A DNA stretch of 64,000 nucleotides, taken from the NCBI GenBank assembly GCA_934613505.1, contig CAKTTB010000002.1, forward strand, positions 124,001-188,000. Direction: 5' to 3'. Numbering within the stretch: position 1 is the first letter of the stretch; each line of letters opens with the position of its first letter. Of the stretch, positions 49,826-58,185 are shown one piece after another. This DNA is from an uncultured Oscillospiraceae bacterium. Its GTDB lineage: Bacteria > Bacillota > Clostridia > Oscillospirales > Oscillospiraceae. The notes below the pieces were generated by a model that was not told the DNA's origin, ran no database searches, and saw only the letters and a list, made by a program, of their open reading frames with translations. Position numbers and translations under genes: made by a program.

Positions 49826-50358
49826 TCGGCAGAATGCACAAGGTTAAAATTTACATAATATTAAATCTCTGTGCCGGAAATCGGCTTGTTATGTCTCCGA
49901 CGGCCCTATCTTTTCCGCCTTGCCGGAAAAGATAGGGGAGAAAAGGGGCGCTGGATACGGTTGGTGCATACTGCAGTGCAGTTTAAGCAGGAAAACAATT
50001 TGAAAGCTTCTGCATTCGCATTGGGTCACAATACGGGCGCTATAGTACGCGCCGCCCGTTGTAGTAGGCATCAGATTTGCTTCATTGTGCCTTTGAACGA
50101 GTGCAGTCAATAGAAGGTGCCATCGAAATTTGCTGAGTAGTACGTATTTGCACCGCCCCTTGGCTCTCCCAAAGGGAGAGGCAAGAGGGGATGCGGAGAA
50201 AGGCAATTTCTGGCGCATATCTGCCAGCCTTCGCGGGAAAGATCCAAAAAAGCCGAAGCGGTTTTCTTGGTCGGTTCAAGGGAGTCTGAGGGGAAATCGA
50301 AATCCCCTCAGGCTCGTTTTCTTTTTACCATTTTTCTTTTGGAGAAGCAAAAGAAAAA
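49826..50358. other. Intergenic region with hairpins and a repeat unit, no gene seen
   Basis: This 533-base stretch holds a 13-bp hairpin (CCCTATCTTTTCC and its complement, 49904-49937) and a short unit of the dispersed CTCTCCC family (CTTGGCTCTCCCAAAGGGAG, near 50159-50186). At its right end is a strong plus-strand terminator (50282-50325). I see no convincing coding sequence. Confidence 0.5.
50282..50325 (+). terminator. Orphan strong terminator
   Basis: A 13-bp stem (GAGTCTGAGGGGA pairing with TCCCCTCAGGCTC, one G-T pair) with an 8-base loop is followed by GTTTTCTTTTT. No intact plus-strand gene precedes it, so it probably belonged to a lost gene. Confidence 0.7.
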
Positions 50359-50862
50359 GTGAGTCGGCAGTCGCAAGTTTGTAGGAGAGCATCAGCCCTC
50401 TGCCTGCTTGCGGCGCACCTGTCCGCAGCCGTGCTGGCCGCAGAGCCTGTTATCAATCTGGATCAGGCGAAGCTCAACGAACTTTTAGGGGAAGCATCCC
50501 TGGTAGATGAGAATAACTCTGCATATTCTTACAAGAATCCGCTTCCTGCAGGCAGCTACTGTCTGACGGACGATGTTGTGATCATGGCCTCGATCGTGAT
50601 CAAAGGCAATGTCACGCTCGATCTGAACGGCAGAAAGCTCCAAAAGGATAAACAGGCTTTGTGCGGCGCAATCCGCGTAATGGGCTCGGACGCCAGCCTG
50701 ACGCTGACGGACAGCAACGAGGAACGATCCAGTGCGATCGATTCGTTTCAGGCAGGGGATGCCACCAAGCTTGGCGGCGGCGTTTATGTGGAAGGCGGCA
50801 CGTTCGTCATGACCGGCGGCACGATCCACGGCTGCCGTGGAGAAGAAATGCTTCCAAATCAA
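50359..50862 (+). pseudogene. Fragment of a secreted beta-helix-type surface protein
   Basis: The frame begins at a GTG without a ribosome site and has a signal-like hydrophobic start (ASALCLLAAHLSAAVLAAEP). It continues with NVTLDLNGRKLQKDKQALCG, GSDASLTLTDSNEERSSAID and GGGVYVEGGTFVMTGGTIHG, repeats typical of parallel beta-helix cell-surface proteins of Clostridia. The homology stops at about 50862, where the other strand starts a new gene remnant. Only about 165 residues of what is usually a very large protein remain. Confidence 0.6.
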
Positions 50863-50865
50863 CCA

Positions 50866-50913
50866 TTATACCATTATGATCTCTCTGCGCCGATCCTTTT
50901 TCCATTGCTCCAT
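50866..50913 (-). pseudogene. Start of a lost gene: ribosome site plus 15 codons
   Basis: On the minus strand AGGAGGTGTATAGC leads to ATG and 15 codons (MEQWKKDRRREIIMV) before a stop near the junction with the surface-protein fragment. The perfect ribosome site and short charged start suggest the 5' end of a real gene whose body was deleted by the same event that truncated the neighbour. Confidence 0.4.
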
Positions 50914-50984
50914 GCTATACACCTCCTGTTTTTTCATTATACCAGAAGAAGTACCGTTTTTGGGGGTTCTTTGACAAACTGCAC

Positions 50985-51013
50985 AACGCCCCCGGACACT
51001 GTCCGGGGGCGTT
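50985..51013 (-). terminator. GC-rich hairpin after the FliB-like gene
   Basis: AACGCCCCCGGACA and its exact complement. The T stretch downstream on the minus strand is weak. Confidence 0.6.
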
Positions 51014-51020
51014 GCCATCT

Positions 51021-52100
51021 TTATGCATCCAGAATCGCCATCAGATACTGCCACGTGAGCGTGCCGCGGCGGAAGAGCTTCTGCAGCAGCTGCAGATTGT
51101 CCGCCGAATGCTCCACTTCTTTACTGTAGAGGCTGACGATCGCCGCGAACGTCTGTACATCCGCCGCGTCTGCTGTCAGCTCGCGCAGGCACAGCAGATG
51201 GAACGCACAGCTGAGGACCCGCGGGGCGAACTGCCGGTCGTTGACGGCCTTGAGCGCATACCGGAACAGGAAATAGACCAGCAGATTCTCATACTGCACG
51301 GCGTACTTTGCCCGGAAGGCTGCCGGCGGCGTGTCCTGATGCACCGCGCCGTCCAGCATCGCTTCAAAACGCTTTGTCAAATGCTCCATGTTGTTGAGCA
51401 CCATCCAGCACGGGAAAAACCGCCCGCGCCGGCTGCGGATCCGCGCCAGCCGGACAAGGCTCCGATCCTGATAGTCCTGAGACTGGAATCGCTTCGCCAG
51501 CACCGGGATCAGCTCGTCCCGTCCCTCGTCCAGCAGCCGCTGCACGCGCCGCGCCAGCAGCAGAACGAGCGCCAGCCGATCCTCGAACGGCCTTGTGCGG
51601 TCCTGTGCCAGTCCGATCGCCGCCGTCCGCGCGGACAGAAGCGCCAGATACAGCGTCGGGTCAAGCTCGTTCGGCACGACCGGTCCGCCGTCGTCTGTGG
51701 TCTGCAGCTGCAGCGGCGCTTCGTGTTCCAGCAGCAGCTGCGCCGCCGCGGGACAGGAAGCCGAGAGCGTCAGCTCCGCCGTCTGGCCGTATTCCTCCGT
51801 AAAGCGCGGATGCGTGAAGCACGTGCGGCACAGCGCGTCCGCGCCGTATGCCGCCTGAATGGGGCAAAGCCCGTCCTCCCGCAGCAGAACGCATTTCCCG
51901 TCCTGTTCGCGAAAGCGCGTCTCGCTGTTTTGGGTCAGCATGGCCGCGCGTACCTGCTCGCCAAGCGCGCCGGGCATGGCGCGGTAGCGTGCCATCGCGT
52001 CCTCGTCCAGAATGATCTGCCAGTCCTTGCAGCACGTATCCTGGCAACGGCCCGCCAGACAGTGAAATTGGTTAACATAATCAAATTGCGTATGCTTCAT
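51021..52100 (-). CDS. FliB-like lysine-N-methylase family protein
   Basis: This 359-aa protein has the N-terminal Cys cluster of FliB-type flagellin lysine N-methylases (HCLAGRCQDTCCKDWQIILD), then GKCVLLREDGLCPIQAAYG and LCRTCFTHPRF, suggesting an iron-sulfur centre. The C-terminal part is helical. The start at 52100 follows GAGGCGAC; a much longer open frame upstream is antisense to the PAP2 gene. FliB methylates flagellin lysines in Salmonella, but no flagellar gene is in the window. Many non-motile Clostridia carry homologues, so the substrate may differ. Confidence 0.82.
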   Translation of the reverse strand: MKHTQFDYVNQFHCLAGRCQDTCCKDWQIILDEDAMARYRAMPGALGEQVRAAMLTQNSETRFREQDGKCVLLREDGLCPIQAAYGADALCRTCFTHPRFTEEYGQTAELTLSASCPAAAQLLLEHEAPLQLQTTDDGGPVVPNELDPTLYLALLSARTAAIGLAQDRTRPFEDRLALVLLLARRVQRLLDEGRDELIPVLAKRFQSQDYQDRSLVRLARIRSRRGRFFPCWMVLNNMEHLTKRFEAMLDGAVHQDTPPAAFRAKYAVQYENLLVYFLFRYALKAVNDRQFAPRVLSCAFHLLCLRELTADAADVQTFAAIVSLYSKEVEHSADNLQLLQKLFRRGTLTWQYLMAILDA

Positions 52101-52125
52101 ATCCGTCGCCTCGTTTCTGGTTTCG

Positions 52126-52184
52126 ATGATATCAGCTTTCCGGCCCTGCGTCAACTTGTCTTTCTCCGCCGGATGTGATACAAT
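52126..52184. promoter_or_regulatory. Back-to-back promoters for the FliB-like and PAP2 genes
   Basis: Minus strand: TTGACG (52149-52154), 17 bases, TATCAT (52126-52131). Plus strand: TTGTCT (52156-52161), 17 bases, TACAAT (52179-52184). The two -35 elements are one base apart. Confidence 0.65.
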
Positions 52185-52226
52185 CCACAAACAGGCATTT
52201 TTAGATTGAAACAAAGAGGATATTCC

Positions 52227-53186
52227 ATGAAAAAACTGAAACGTACTTATTCGCGCTGCGCCATTCTTGCTGCAGCCGTGCTGCTCCTGCTGCTGATCGC
52301 AGGCTCGTTTGCCGACCTGCCGATCTCCAGATTCCTGTATCCCGGCCATGAAAGCTCCTTCGGCCAGTTCTTCGCCGCCTTCGGTGAGCTGCCCGCGTTC
52401 TCGCTGCTGGCGGGCTGCGGCGTGCTGCTCATTACCCAGCGCGGCCGCTTCCGCGAGGAGCTGCGCGTCATCCTGCTTGCCGGCGGCATCTGCCTGACGG
52501 CGGCCAGCATCTTCCTTGCTGTGCATGAGGCGACGGATAACGTCCCGGCTATGCCGATGGCGGTCGCGCTGCTGGTCACGGTGTTCGTGGACGCGCTGAC
52601 GGCGTTCGCCCTGCTCGTCCTCACGCGAGAGACCCAGACCAAGACGCTCCTGCGCTTTTTGTGTACGGCCATCTTCGTCTGCATCGGCATCATGCTGCTC
52701 ATCAATATCATCAAGGTACCTTGGGGCCGCGTCCGCATGCGCCTGATCGTCTCCACGGGCAACGAGTCGTATTTCACAAACTGGTGGCAGGCCGGCACGG
52801 CGCTGAAAAAGCGGCTGGTGGCCGACGGCGTTTCGTCCGATGAGTTCCGCTCGTTCCCATCCGGCCATACGGCCTGTGCGGCCTGCGCGATGCTCCTGAC
52901 CCTCCTGCCGACGCTCTATCGCCGCCTGCACGATAAGGAGCCGCTCTTCATGGCCATCGGCGCAGGCTGGACGCTGCTGGTCGCATTCTCGCGGCTGCGC
53001 ATGGGTGCGCATTTTCTGTCCGACGTGTCGGTCTCGGCGCTCCTGACCATCGGCCTCGGCGCCGTCGGCGTGTGGCTGTTCTATTTTAACCGCCCGTTCT
53101 TCGGCAAGCTCTGGGCCTTCTTCTCCGGCGAAGTCCCGGCAAAGCAGGCCAAAAAGCAGGAAAAGAACCCCGACAGTGAAGTATAA
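52227..53186 (+). CDS. PAP2-family membrane phosphatase
   Basis: This 319-aa membrane protein has seven or eight hydrophobic helices. The PAP2 phosphatase motifs appear in order: KVPWGRVRMRL (variant of KxxxxxxRP, near residue 167), FPSGHTACAACAML (near 210) and SRLRMGAHFLSDV (near 255) with the catalytic His. Relatives dephosphorylate undecaprenyl diphosphate or other lipid phosphates at the outer face of the membrane; which one is not evident. ATG 52227 has AGAGGA 6 bases upstream. The C-terminus is Lys-rich (PAKQAKKQEKNPDSEV). Confidence 0.85.
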   Translation: MKKLKRTYSRCAILAAAVLLLLLIAGSFADLPISRFLYPGHESSFGQFFAAFGELPAFSLLAGCGVLLITQRGRFREELRVILLAGGICLTAASIFLAVHEATDNVPAMPMAVALLVTVFVDALTAFALLVLTRETQTKTLLRFLCTAIFVCIGIMLLINIIKVPWGRVRMRLIVSTGNESYFTNWWQAGTALKKRLVADGVSSDEFRSFPSGHTACAACAMLLTLLPTLYRRLHDKEPLFMAIGAGWTLLVAFSRLRMGAHFLSDVSVSALLTIGLGAVGVWLFYFNRPFFGKLWAFFSGEVPAKQAKKQEKNPDSEV

Positions 53187-53193
53187 CACACAT

Positions 53194-53227
53194 GACCCGC
53201 GCAGGTGCATCCGCATCTGCGCGGGTT
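53194..53227 (+). terminator. Terminator of the PAP2 gene
   Basis: ACCCGCGCAG pairs with CTGCGCGGGT across an 11-base loop. Confidence 0.6.
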
Positions 53228-53236
53228 CGTTTCATG

Positions 53237-53313
53237 GCGTAGGGGCGGACGCCCGGCGGAAAGCACCGATTTTACGGAGGCCCGCGGCAAATTTGTAACC
53301 TTTCAGGGGCGGC
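53237..53313. mobile_element. Degenerate relative of the 107-bp MITE
   Basis: It begins GTAGGGGCGGACGCCCGGCG and keeps the interior pattern (GATTTTACGGAGG, AAATTTGTAACCTTTCAGGG) seen in the 44306-44412 element. The right terminal repeat is cut short. Confidence 0.6.
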
Positions 53314-53341
53314 CAATGATGCTTCGGCAAGCTAAAATCAC

Positions 53342-53370
53342 TTGACAAGTGCGGCACAGTTTCTTATAGT
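53342..53370 (+). promoter_or_regulatory. Promoter of the GNAT gene
   Basis: TTGACA (53342-53347), 17 bases, TATAGT (53365-53370). Confidence 0.8.
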
Positions 53371-53403
53371 AAAGCAATAAAAAATCGAAATGAGGCGAAC
53401 CTT

Positions 53404-53895
53404 ATGGAATTGGAAGTACGGGCCTACACGCCGGATGATCTGCCGGCGATGATCCGTATCTGGAATGAGGTCGTGGAGGACGGCGTGGCCTTCCCGCAGG
53501 AGGAGCTGCTCGACGAGATCACCGGCGCGGAATTTTTCGCCGCGCAGACCTATAACGCGGTCGCGGTCGAAAAGACGAGCGGGCAGGTGGTCGGGCTTTA
53601 TATCCTGCACCCGAACAACGTCGGCCGCTGCGGCCATATCTGCAACGCCAGCTACGCAGTCGAGCGTGCCGCGCGCGGCCTGCACGCGGGCGAAGCGCTC
53701 GTGTCCGACTGTCTGCGGCAGGGCAGGGCGCACGGCTTCCGCGTGCTGCAGTTCAACGCCGTCGTCGCCAGCAACACGCATGCGCGCCATCTGTACGAGC
53801 GCCTCGGCTTCATCCAGCTCGGCACCATCCCAGGCGGCTTCCGCATGAAGGACGGCCATTACGAGGATATCTGCCCCTACTATCACTCCCTGTAA
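53404..53895 (+). CDS. GNAT family N-acetyltransferase
   Basis: This 163-aa protein of the GNAT superfamily is related to phosphinothricin-acetyltransferase-like enzymes by its N-terminal DLPAMIRIWNEVVEDGVAFP. The acetyl-CoA motif is degenerate (ASYAVERAARGLHAGEALVS) and the C-terminal motif is HARHLYERLGFIQLGTIPGG. The gene is monocistronic with its own near-consensus promoter. The substrate cannot be inferred. The region after it carries a 30-bp perfect palindrome. Confidence 0.85.
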   Translation: MELEVRAYTPDDLPAMIRIWNEVVEDGVAFPQEELLDEITGAEFFAAQTYNAVAVEKTSGQVVGLYILHPNNVGRCGHICNASYAVERAARGLHAGEALVSDCLRQGRAHGFRVLQFNAVVASNTHARHLYERLGFIQLGTIPGGFRMKDGHYEDICPYYHSL

Positions 53896-53934
53896 AAAAC
53901 AGCCTGTGCTGTTCATAGCATGTTGGCATGAGAA

Positions 53935-53964
53935 ATGGAGCGTATCGGTACCGATACGCTCCAT
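53935..53964. repeat. 30-bp perfect palindrome
   Basis: Two adjoining 15-base arms, ATGGAGCGTATCGGT and its complement, have no spacer. It lies between convergent genes. A cruciform or terminator role is possible, but there is no T run. Confidence 0.75.
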
Positions 53965-54009
53965 GAACTGTTTTATGGCTATCCATCAAACTGCGGCGCA
54001 GGCTGCTTT

Positions 54010-55212
54010 TTAGTAGTTTGCCTTTCCGGACGGGGAAACGAACCATGTGAAATCCGGGACGGTGATGCGGCGCGAGACGAAGCTGCGCGGCACCTGATAC
54101 GGGTCCATGCCCGTCTGGTAGGTCCAGCCGTCCATGCGCAGGGCGAAGCTGTAATATTCCTTCGCGATATCCATGGTCAGATAGCTGTATTTGCCCTCCG
54201 GATAGCACAGCACGTATGGGATCTGCCCCGTCGCCGCGGCCAGCGCCGCATTGGACAGCTCCATCTCCTGCCGGAGCGCCGCCTCGTCCATTGCGCTGAG
54301 ATTCCCATGCGTATAGGTGTGGCTCTGGATGCTGACAAGGCCGGACGCCGCCAGTTCATAGACCTGCTCGCGCGTCATCTTGTGGGGACTGCCCATCGCG
54401 TTGCCGATGACAAAGATCGTCGCCTTGGCCTGATATTGCTCGAGCAGGGGATAGAGGACAGTATAATTGTCGTCATACCCGTCGTCAAACGTCAGAATGA
54501 CCGGCTTTTCGTACTCTTCGATATGCGACAGATCGGAAAACCAGATGGTCTCATATCCGTTTTCCTGCAGATATTGCAGCTGCGCCTCCATTCCGGCGGC
54601 GCTGACGAACAGATCAGAGTAGCCCCAGATCTCGTCGCCGACGGCGTGATACATGAGGACCGGCACGTTCCAGCCCGCCGGGATCTCACCGATCTCCTGC
54701 CGCTTTGCCAGATACCGGCTCCCGTCCGGCGCTTGCCCCCATTCGAGGCCAAGGCGCGCAGCCGCGTCTTCCAGCTTTACATAATCCTGTCCGCCGAAGC
54801 TGATAGATTCAAGATCATCCAGAATGCCCGGCTCCGGCTGCAGCGGCGCGGCGGACTCCAATATGTCCGCCACCGCGGCCCACAGCGTTTCTTCTCCTGT
54901 AAAGACCTCGTTCAAAGTCTGCATCGGCGCATCCTCCGGAACATCCTCTGCCCGGATCCACTCTGATTCCCGCGTCGAATAGACATCGGTCAGCCGCCCC
55001 AGCACCCAGACCGGCTCTGCCGGCAAAACCGCAGCTTCCGGCTCCGGTTCCGCTTCTTCGGTGATCTCCGGCACAGGCTCCGGCTCCGGGAGCGGTTCTG
55101 CCTCTACCGAAACGGCAGGCTCCGGCAGGACTTCAGGCTCCGCCGCCGGTTCGGCGCACGCGCACAGCCCGAGAAGCAGCAGCCCGCACAGAAGAAAACA
55201 TATCGTTCGCAT
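54010..55212 (-). CDS. Polysaccharide deacetylase lipoprotein
   Basis: This 400-aa exported lipoprotein has a signal peptide ending LLLLGLCAC, followed by a long Glu/Pro-rich spacer (about residues 22-70). A region resembling copper-amine-oxidase-like N-terminal repeats follows (FGGQDYVKLEDAAARLGLEW). The NodB-type deacetylase domain begins near residue 190 (VPVLMYHAVGDEIWG), with catalytic Asp and metal ligands in VILTFDDGYDDNYTVLYP and SIQSHTYTHGNLSAM. It probably de-N-acetylates cell-surface glycan outside the membrane. ATG 55212 follows GGAGGACGTCCTTT. Confidence 0.88.
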   Translation of the reverse strand: MRTICFLLCGLLLLGLCACAEPAAEPEVLPEPAVSVEAEPLPEPEPVPEITEEAEPEPEAAVLPAEPVWVLGRLTDVYSTRESEWIRAEDVPEDAPMQTLNEVFTGEETLWAAVADILESAAPLQPEPGILDDLESISFGGQDYVKLEDAAARLGLEWGQAPDGSRYLAKRQEIGEIPAGWNVPVLMYHAVGDEIWGYSDLFVSAAGMEAQLQYLQENGYETIWFSDLSHIEEYEKPVILTFDDGYDDNYTVLYPLLEQYQAKATIFVIGNAMGSPHKMTREQVYELAASGLVSIQSHTYTHGNLSAMDEAALRQEMELSNAALAAATGQIPYVLCYPEGKYSYLTMDIAKEYYSFALRMDGWTYQTGMDPYQVPRSFVSRRITVPDFTWFVSPSGKANY

Positions 55213-55243
55213 AAAGGACGTCCTCCGTTCTTCCGTTTTTAAC

Positions 55244-55321
55244 AGAATATCATGAATTTTCTCCGGAAACAAGTCTGCAAAACCGGTTTTTCTTGACGGC
55301 GGTGCGCCTACTGATTATAAT
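55244..55321. promoter_or_regulatory. Divergent promoters: deacetylase and ktrB
   Basis: Minus strand: TTGTTT (55267-55272), 17 bases, TATTCT (55244-55249). Plus strand: TTGACG (55293-55298), 17 bases, TATAAT (55316-55321). Confidence 0.7.
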
Positions 55322-55357
55322 ATAGTATATTTCCAAAGGAAGGACAGGCATTCTAAA

Positions 55358-56728
55358 ATGCTTTCATCGTTTCTCCGCCGTATCGGCCGCCCGTTCCGGG
55401 CGATGAAGCCCGGACGGCTGATCGTTCTGGTGTTTCTCGGAATGATCCTGCTTGGCGCAGGCCTTCTGTGCCTGCCCGCCGCGTCCAGGAGCGGCCAGCC
55501 GACGGACTTTCTGACAAGCCTTTTTACGGCGACCTCCGCTACCTGCGTGACGGGCCTCATCCGCGTCGATACCGGCACGCACTGGTCCATGTTCGGGCAG
55601 GCCGTGATCCTGATCCTGATCCAGGTCGGCGGCCTCGGCTTTATGACCATCGCCTGTCTGTTCTTCTTCGCCCTGCGGCGTAAGATCGGCCTGCGGCAGC
55701 GCATGGTGATCGCGCAGGCCCTCGGCTCCGACAGCTACAGCGGTCTTGTGAGCCTCGTCCGCAACATCCTGCGCGGCACGGCCGCGGTCGAGGGCGCGGG
55801 CGCGCTCATCCTGTTTTTCCGCTTCCTGCCGGAGTTTGGCTTTGGCCGCGCGCTGTGGTACGGGGTGTTCCATTCCGTCTCCGCATTCTGCAACGCCGGC
55901 TTTGACGTGCTGGCGGATGTGGACGTGGGCGGCAGTCTCTGCCGTTATGTCTCCGACCCGGTCGTGAATCTGACCATTATAGCGCTCATCGTCATCGGCG
56001 GCCTCGGCTTTGCGGTCTGGGGCGATATCCGGCACAACCGCCGCTTTTCCCGGATGCAGGTCTATACGCGCCTCGTCATCCTCATCACGCTCGTGCTGAT
56101 CTTCGGCGGCGCCGGCATCATCGCCGCGCTCGAATGGAATAACCCCGGCACCATCGGCGGCATGACCGTTCCGCAGAAGCTGCTGGCCGTTCTGTTCCAG
56201 TCGGTGACGCTCCGGACGGCCGGCTTCGCCAGCTTTGACCAGAACGCGCTCAGGGACGTCACCAAGGCCTTCTGCGACATGCTGATGCTCGTCGGCGGCT
56301 CATCCGGCTCCACAGCCGGCGGCGTCAAGACGGTGACGGTCGGCGTCATCCTGCTTGCCACGTGGTCGACGGCGCGCGGACGCTCGGACGTGCGCGTCAT
56401 GCGCCGCACCATTCCACAAAGGGCCGTGTCGAGCGCGCTGGCCCTGTTCATCCTCGTGCTGGCGATCTCGATGTTCGGCGCGCTCTTCCTGTGCGTGACC
56501 GACGGCGTCAGTCTGGAAAACGCGGTCTATGAGACCATCTCCGCCCTGTGTACGGTTGGCCTGACCACGGGCATCACGCCCGCGCTCAGCGCCGCGTCGC
56601 AGATCGTTCTGATCGTCCTCATGTTCTTCGGGCGGCTCGGCATCATGACCATCAGCGTCGGCTTCATGGCGGCGGACCCTGCGGAGGACCGCGTCAAATA
56701 TGCAGAAACAAAAATTATGATCGGCTGA
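55358..56728 (+). CDS. ktrB: TrkH/KtrB-family potassium channel subunit
   Basis: This 456-aa membrane subunit of a Ktr/Trk potassium-uptake system has four helix-pore-helix repeats with their selectivity-filter stretches: ATSATCVTGLIRVDTG, AFCNAGFDVLAD, VTLRTAGFASFDQ and LCTVGLTTGITP. The length is typical of KtrB. The gating loop GGSSGSTAGGVKT is present. It has its own strong promoter and is followed 14 bases later by its cytoplasmic regulatory subunit. The gene is divergent from the deacetylase. Confidence 0.92.
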   Translation: MLSSFLRRIGRPFRAMKPGRLIVLVFLGMILLGAGLLCLPAASRSGQPTDFLTSLFTATSATCVTGLIRVDTGTHWSMFGQAVILILIQVGGLGFMTIACLFFFALRRKIGLRQRMVIAQALGSDSYSGLVSLVRNILRGTAAVEGAGALILFFRFLPEFGFGRALWYGVFHSVSAFCNAGFDVLADVDVGGSLCRYVSDPVVNLTIIALIVIGGLGFAVWGDIRHNRRFSRMQVYTRLVILITLVLIFGGAGIIAALEWNNPGTIGGMTVPQKLLAVLFQSVTLRTAGFASFDQNALRDVTKAFCDMLMLVGGSSGSTAGGVKTVTVGVILLATWSTARGRSDVRVMRRTIPQRAVSSALALFILVLAISMFGALFLCVTDGVSLENAVYETISALCTVGLTTGITPALSAASQIVLIVLMFFGRLGIMTISVGFMAADPAEDRVKYAETKIMIG

Positions 56729-56742
56729 GTGAGGGAGCCATA

Positions 56743-57390
56743 ATGAAAAAAACATATCTGGTAGTTGGTCTTGGACGGTTCGGCAGTGCGGTCGCGCAGC
56801 GACTGTACGAGCTTGGCAGCGAGGTCATGGTGATCGACCTGCATCCTGAGCTTGTCCAGAAAATCGAAAATAAAGTTACCTGCGCCGCCGTGTGCGACGC
56901 GCGGGACGAAGAAGCACTGCGCGCGCTCGGCGCGCGCAACTATGACTGCGCAGTGGTTGCCATCGGCAGCGATCTGGCCACGAGCGTCGTCGCCACGCTC
57001 AACCTGAAGGAGCTGGGCGTCGCCACCGTCATCTGCAAGGCGACGGACGATACACAGCGCCGCGCGCTGGAGAAGATCGGCGCGGACCGCGTCATCATCC
57101 CGGAGCGCGAGACCGGTATCAAGCTGGCGCAGTCGCTGACCTCGTCGAGCATTCTGGATTTCATCGAGCTTTCGCCTGACTGCGGCATCGCCGAGATGCA
57201 GACGCCGCTTGAGTGGTGCGGCAAGAGCATCCGCGAGCTGGATATCCGCGCAAAATACGGCGTGAACGTCATTGCCGTGCGCGAAAACGGGAAGGTCCGC
57301 GTCACGCTGGACGCCAACCGCCCGCTGGACGCTTCTATGACGCTCGTCCTGCTGGGCGAGAACGACCGCCTTGCGAGGGTGACGCCGTGA
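56743..57390 (+). CDS. ktrA: KtrA/TrkA-family potassium-uptake regulatory subunit
   Basis: This 215-aa cytoplasmic RCK protein gates the KtrB pore. The Rossmann nucleotide site YLVVGLGRFGSAVAQRLYEL is followed by the acidic VMVIDLHPE that contacts NAD(H) or ATP. The TrkA-C domain starts near residue 130 (SSSILDFIELSPDCGIAEMQ) and binds a second ligand. ATG 56743 has GAGGGAG 6 bases upstream. Its stop overlaps the GTG start of the RNA methylase, so the three genes are probably co-transcribed. Confidence 0.92.
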   Translation: MKKTYLVVGLGRFGSAVAQRLYELGSEVMVIDLHPELVQKIENKVTCAAVCDARDEEALRALGARNYDCAVVAIGSDLATSVVATLNLKELGVATVICKATDDTQRRALEKIGADRVIIPERETGIKLAQSLTSSSILDFIELSPDCGIAEMQTPLEWCGKSIRELDIRAKYGVNVIAVRENGKVRVTLDANRPLDASMTLVLLGENDRLARVTP

Positions 57391-58139
57391 CGGAGGAGCG
57401 CATCACAAGCCGCCGGAACCCGCTTTTGGCGCATACGAAAAAGCTCCTGACCTCCCGCGCCTACCGGGAGAAATGCGGCGAGTTCGCCGCCGACGGCGTC
57501 AAGCTCCTGGCCGAGGCCGCCCGCTGGTATCCCGGCCTGCATACCGTGATCGCCGAGGAAGGAACTGAATTATGTAAACTCTCGGACAACATCCGCGTTG
57601 TCCGTGTGCCGAAGGGTGTCATGCAGTCCGTGTCTTTGATGGACGCGCCGCAGGGGGCGATCTTCCTGTGCCGCCTGCCGGCGGAAACGGAACCCCGGCT
57701 GACGCCCGGCACGCTTCTGCTGGACGGCATTCAGGACCCTGGCAATCTCGGCACGATCCTCCGCACCGCGGACGCGCTGGAGGTGCCGATCGTCCTGCTG
57801 GACGGCTGCGCCGACGCGTATAACCCCAAGACGGTCCGCGCCTCCATGGGCGCGGTGTTCCGCACGCAGCCGCAGCACCTGACGCGCGAAGCGGCCGTCG
57901 CCGCCTGCCGAGAAGCGGGTATTCCGCTTCTCGCCACGGCCATGTCGTCCGACGCGGCTGACCTGCGCGAGGCAGATCTCGGCGCATCCGCCGTCATCAT
58001 TGGCAGCGAGGGGCAGGGGATCTGCCAGACGCTCTTTGACGCAGCAGAGCAGAAGATCATCATTCCCATGTCGCCGCGCTGCGAATCGCTCAATGCCGCC
58101 GTCGCCGCGACGATCGTCATGTGGCAGATGAAACGATAA
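57387..58139 (+). CDS. SpoU (TrmH) family RNA 2'-O-methyltransferase
   Basis: This 250-aa SPOUT methyltransferase starts at GTG (57387), overlapping the ktrA stop. The N-terminal substrate-binding part (ERITSRRNPLLAHTKKLLTS, REKCGEFAADGVKLL) is followed by the knotted catalytic domain. Motif 1 is LLLDGIQDPGNLGTILRTAD, motif 2 SAVIIGSEGQGICQ, and motif 3 IPMSPRCESLNAAVAATIV. It probably methylates a ribose of 23S rRNA or tRNA; the exact site is not clear from sequence. Association with potassium uptake seems positional only. Confidence 0.9.
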   Translation: MTEERITSRRNPLLAHTKKLLTSRAYREKCGEFAADGVKLLAEAARWYPGLHTVIAEEGTELCKLSDNIRVVRVPKGVMQSVSLMDAPQGAIFLCRLPAETEPRLTPGTLLLDGIQDPGNLGTILRTADALEVPIVLLDGCADAYNPKTVRASMGAVFRTQPQHLTREAAVAACREAGIPLLATAMSSDAADLREADLGASAVIIGSEGQGICQTLFDAAEQKIIIPMSPRCESLNAAVAATIVMWQMKR

Positions 58140-58185
58140 TTTATGCAAACCAAGAAAAATTCCGAGAAAGACAGAGGGATTTTTT

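Noticed and set aside
52101..53216. N-terminal extension of the FliB-like frame to 731 codons
   Set aside because: The extension is antisense to the PAP2 gene. The real start with promoter and ribosome site is at 52100.
53338..54966. Two frames both starting MERIGTDTL on opposite strands
   Set aside because: Both simply read the 30-bp palindrome from either side, and the rest is antisense to the GNAT and deacetylase genes.
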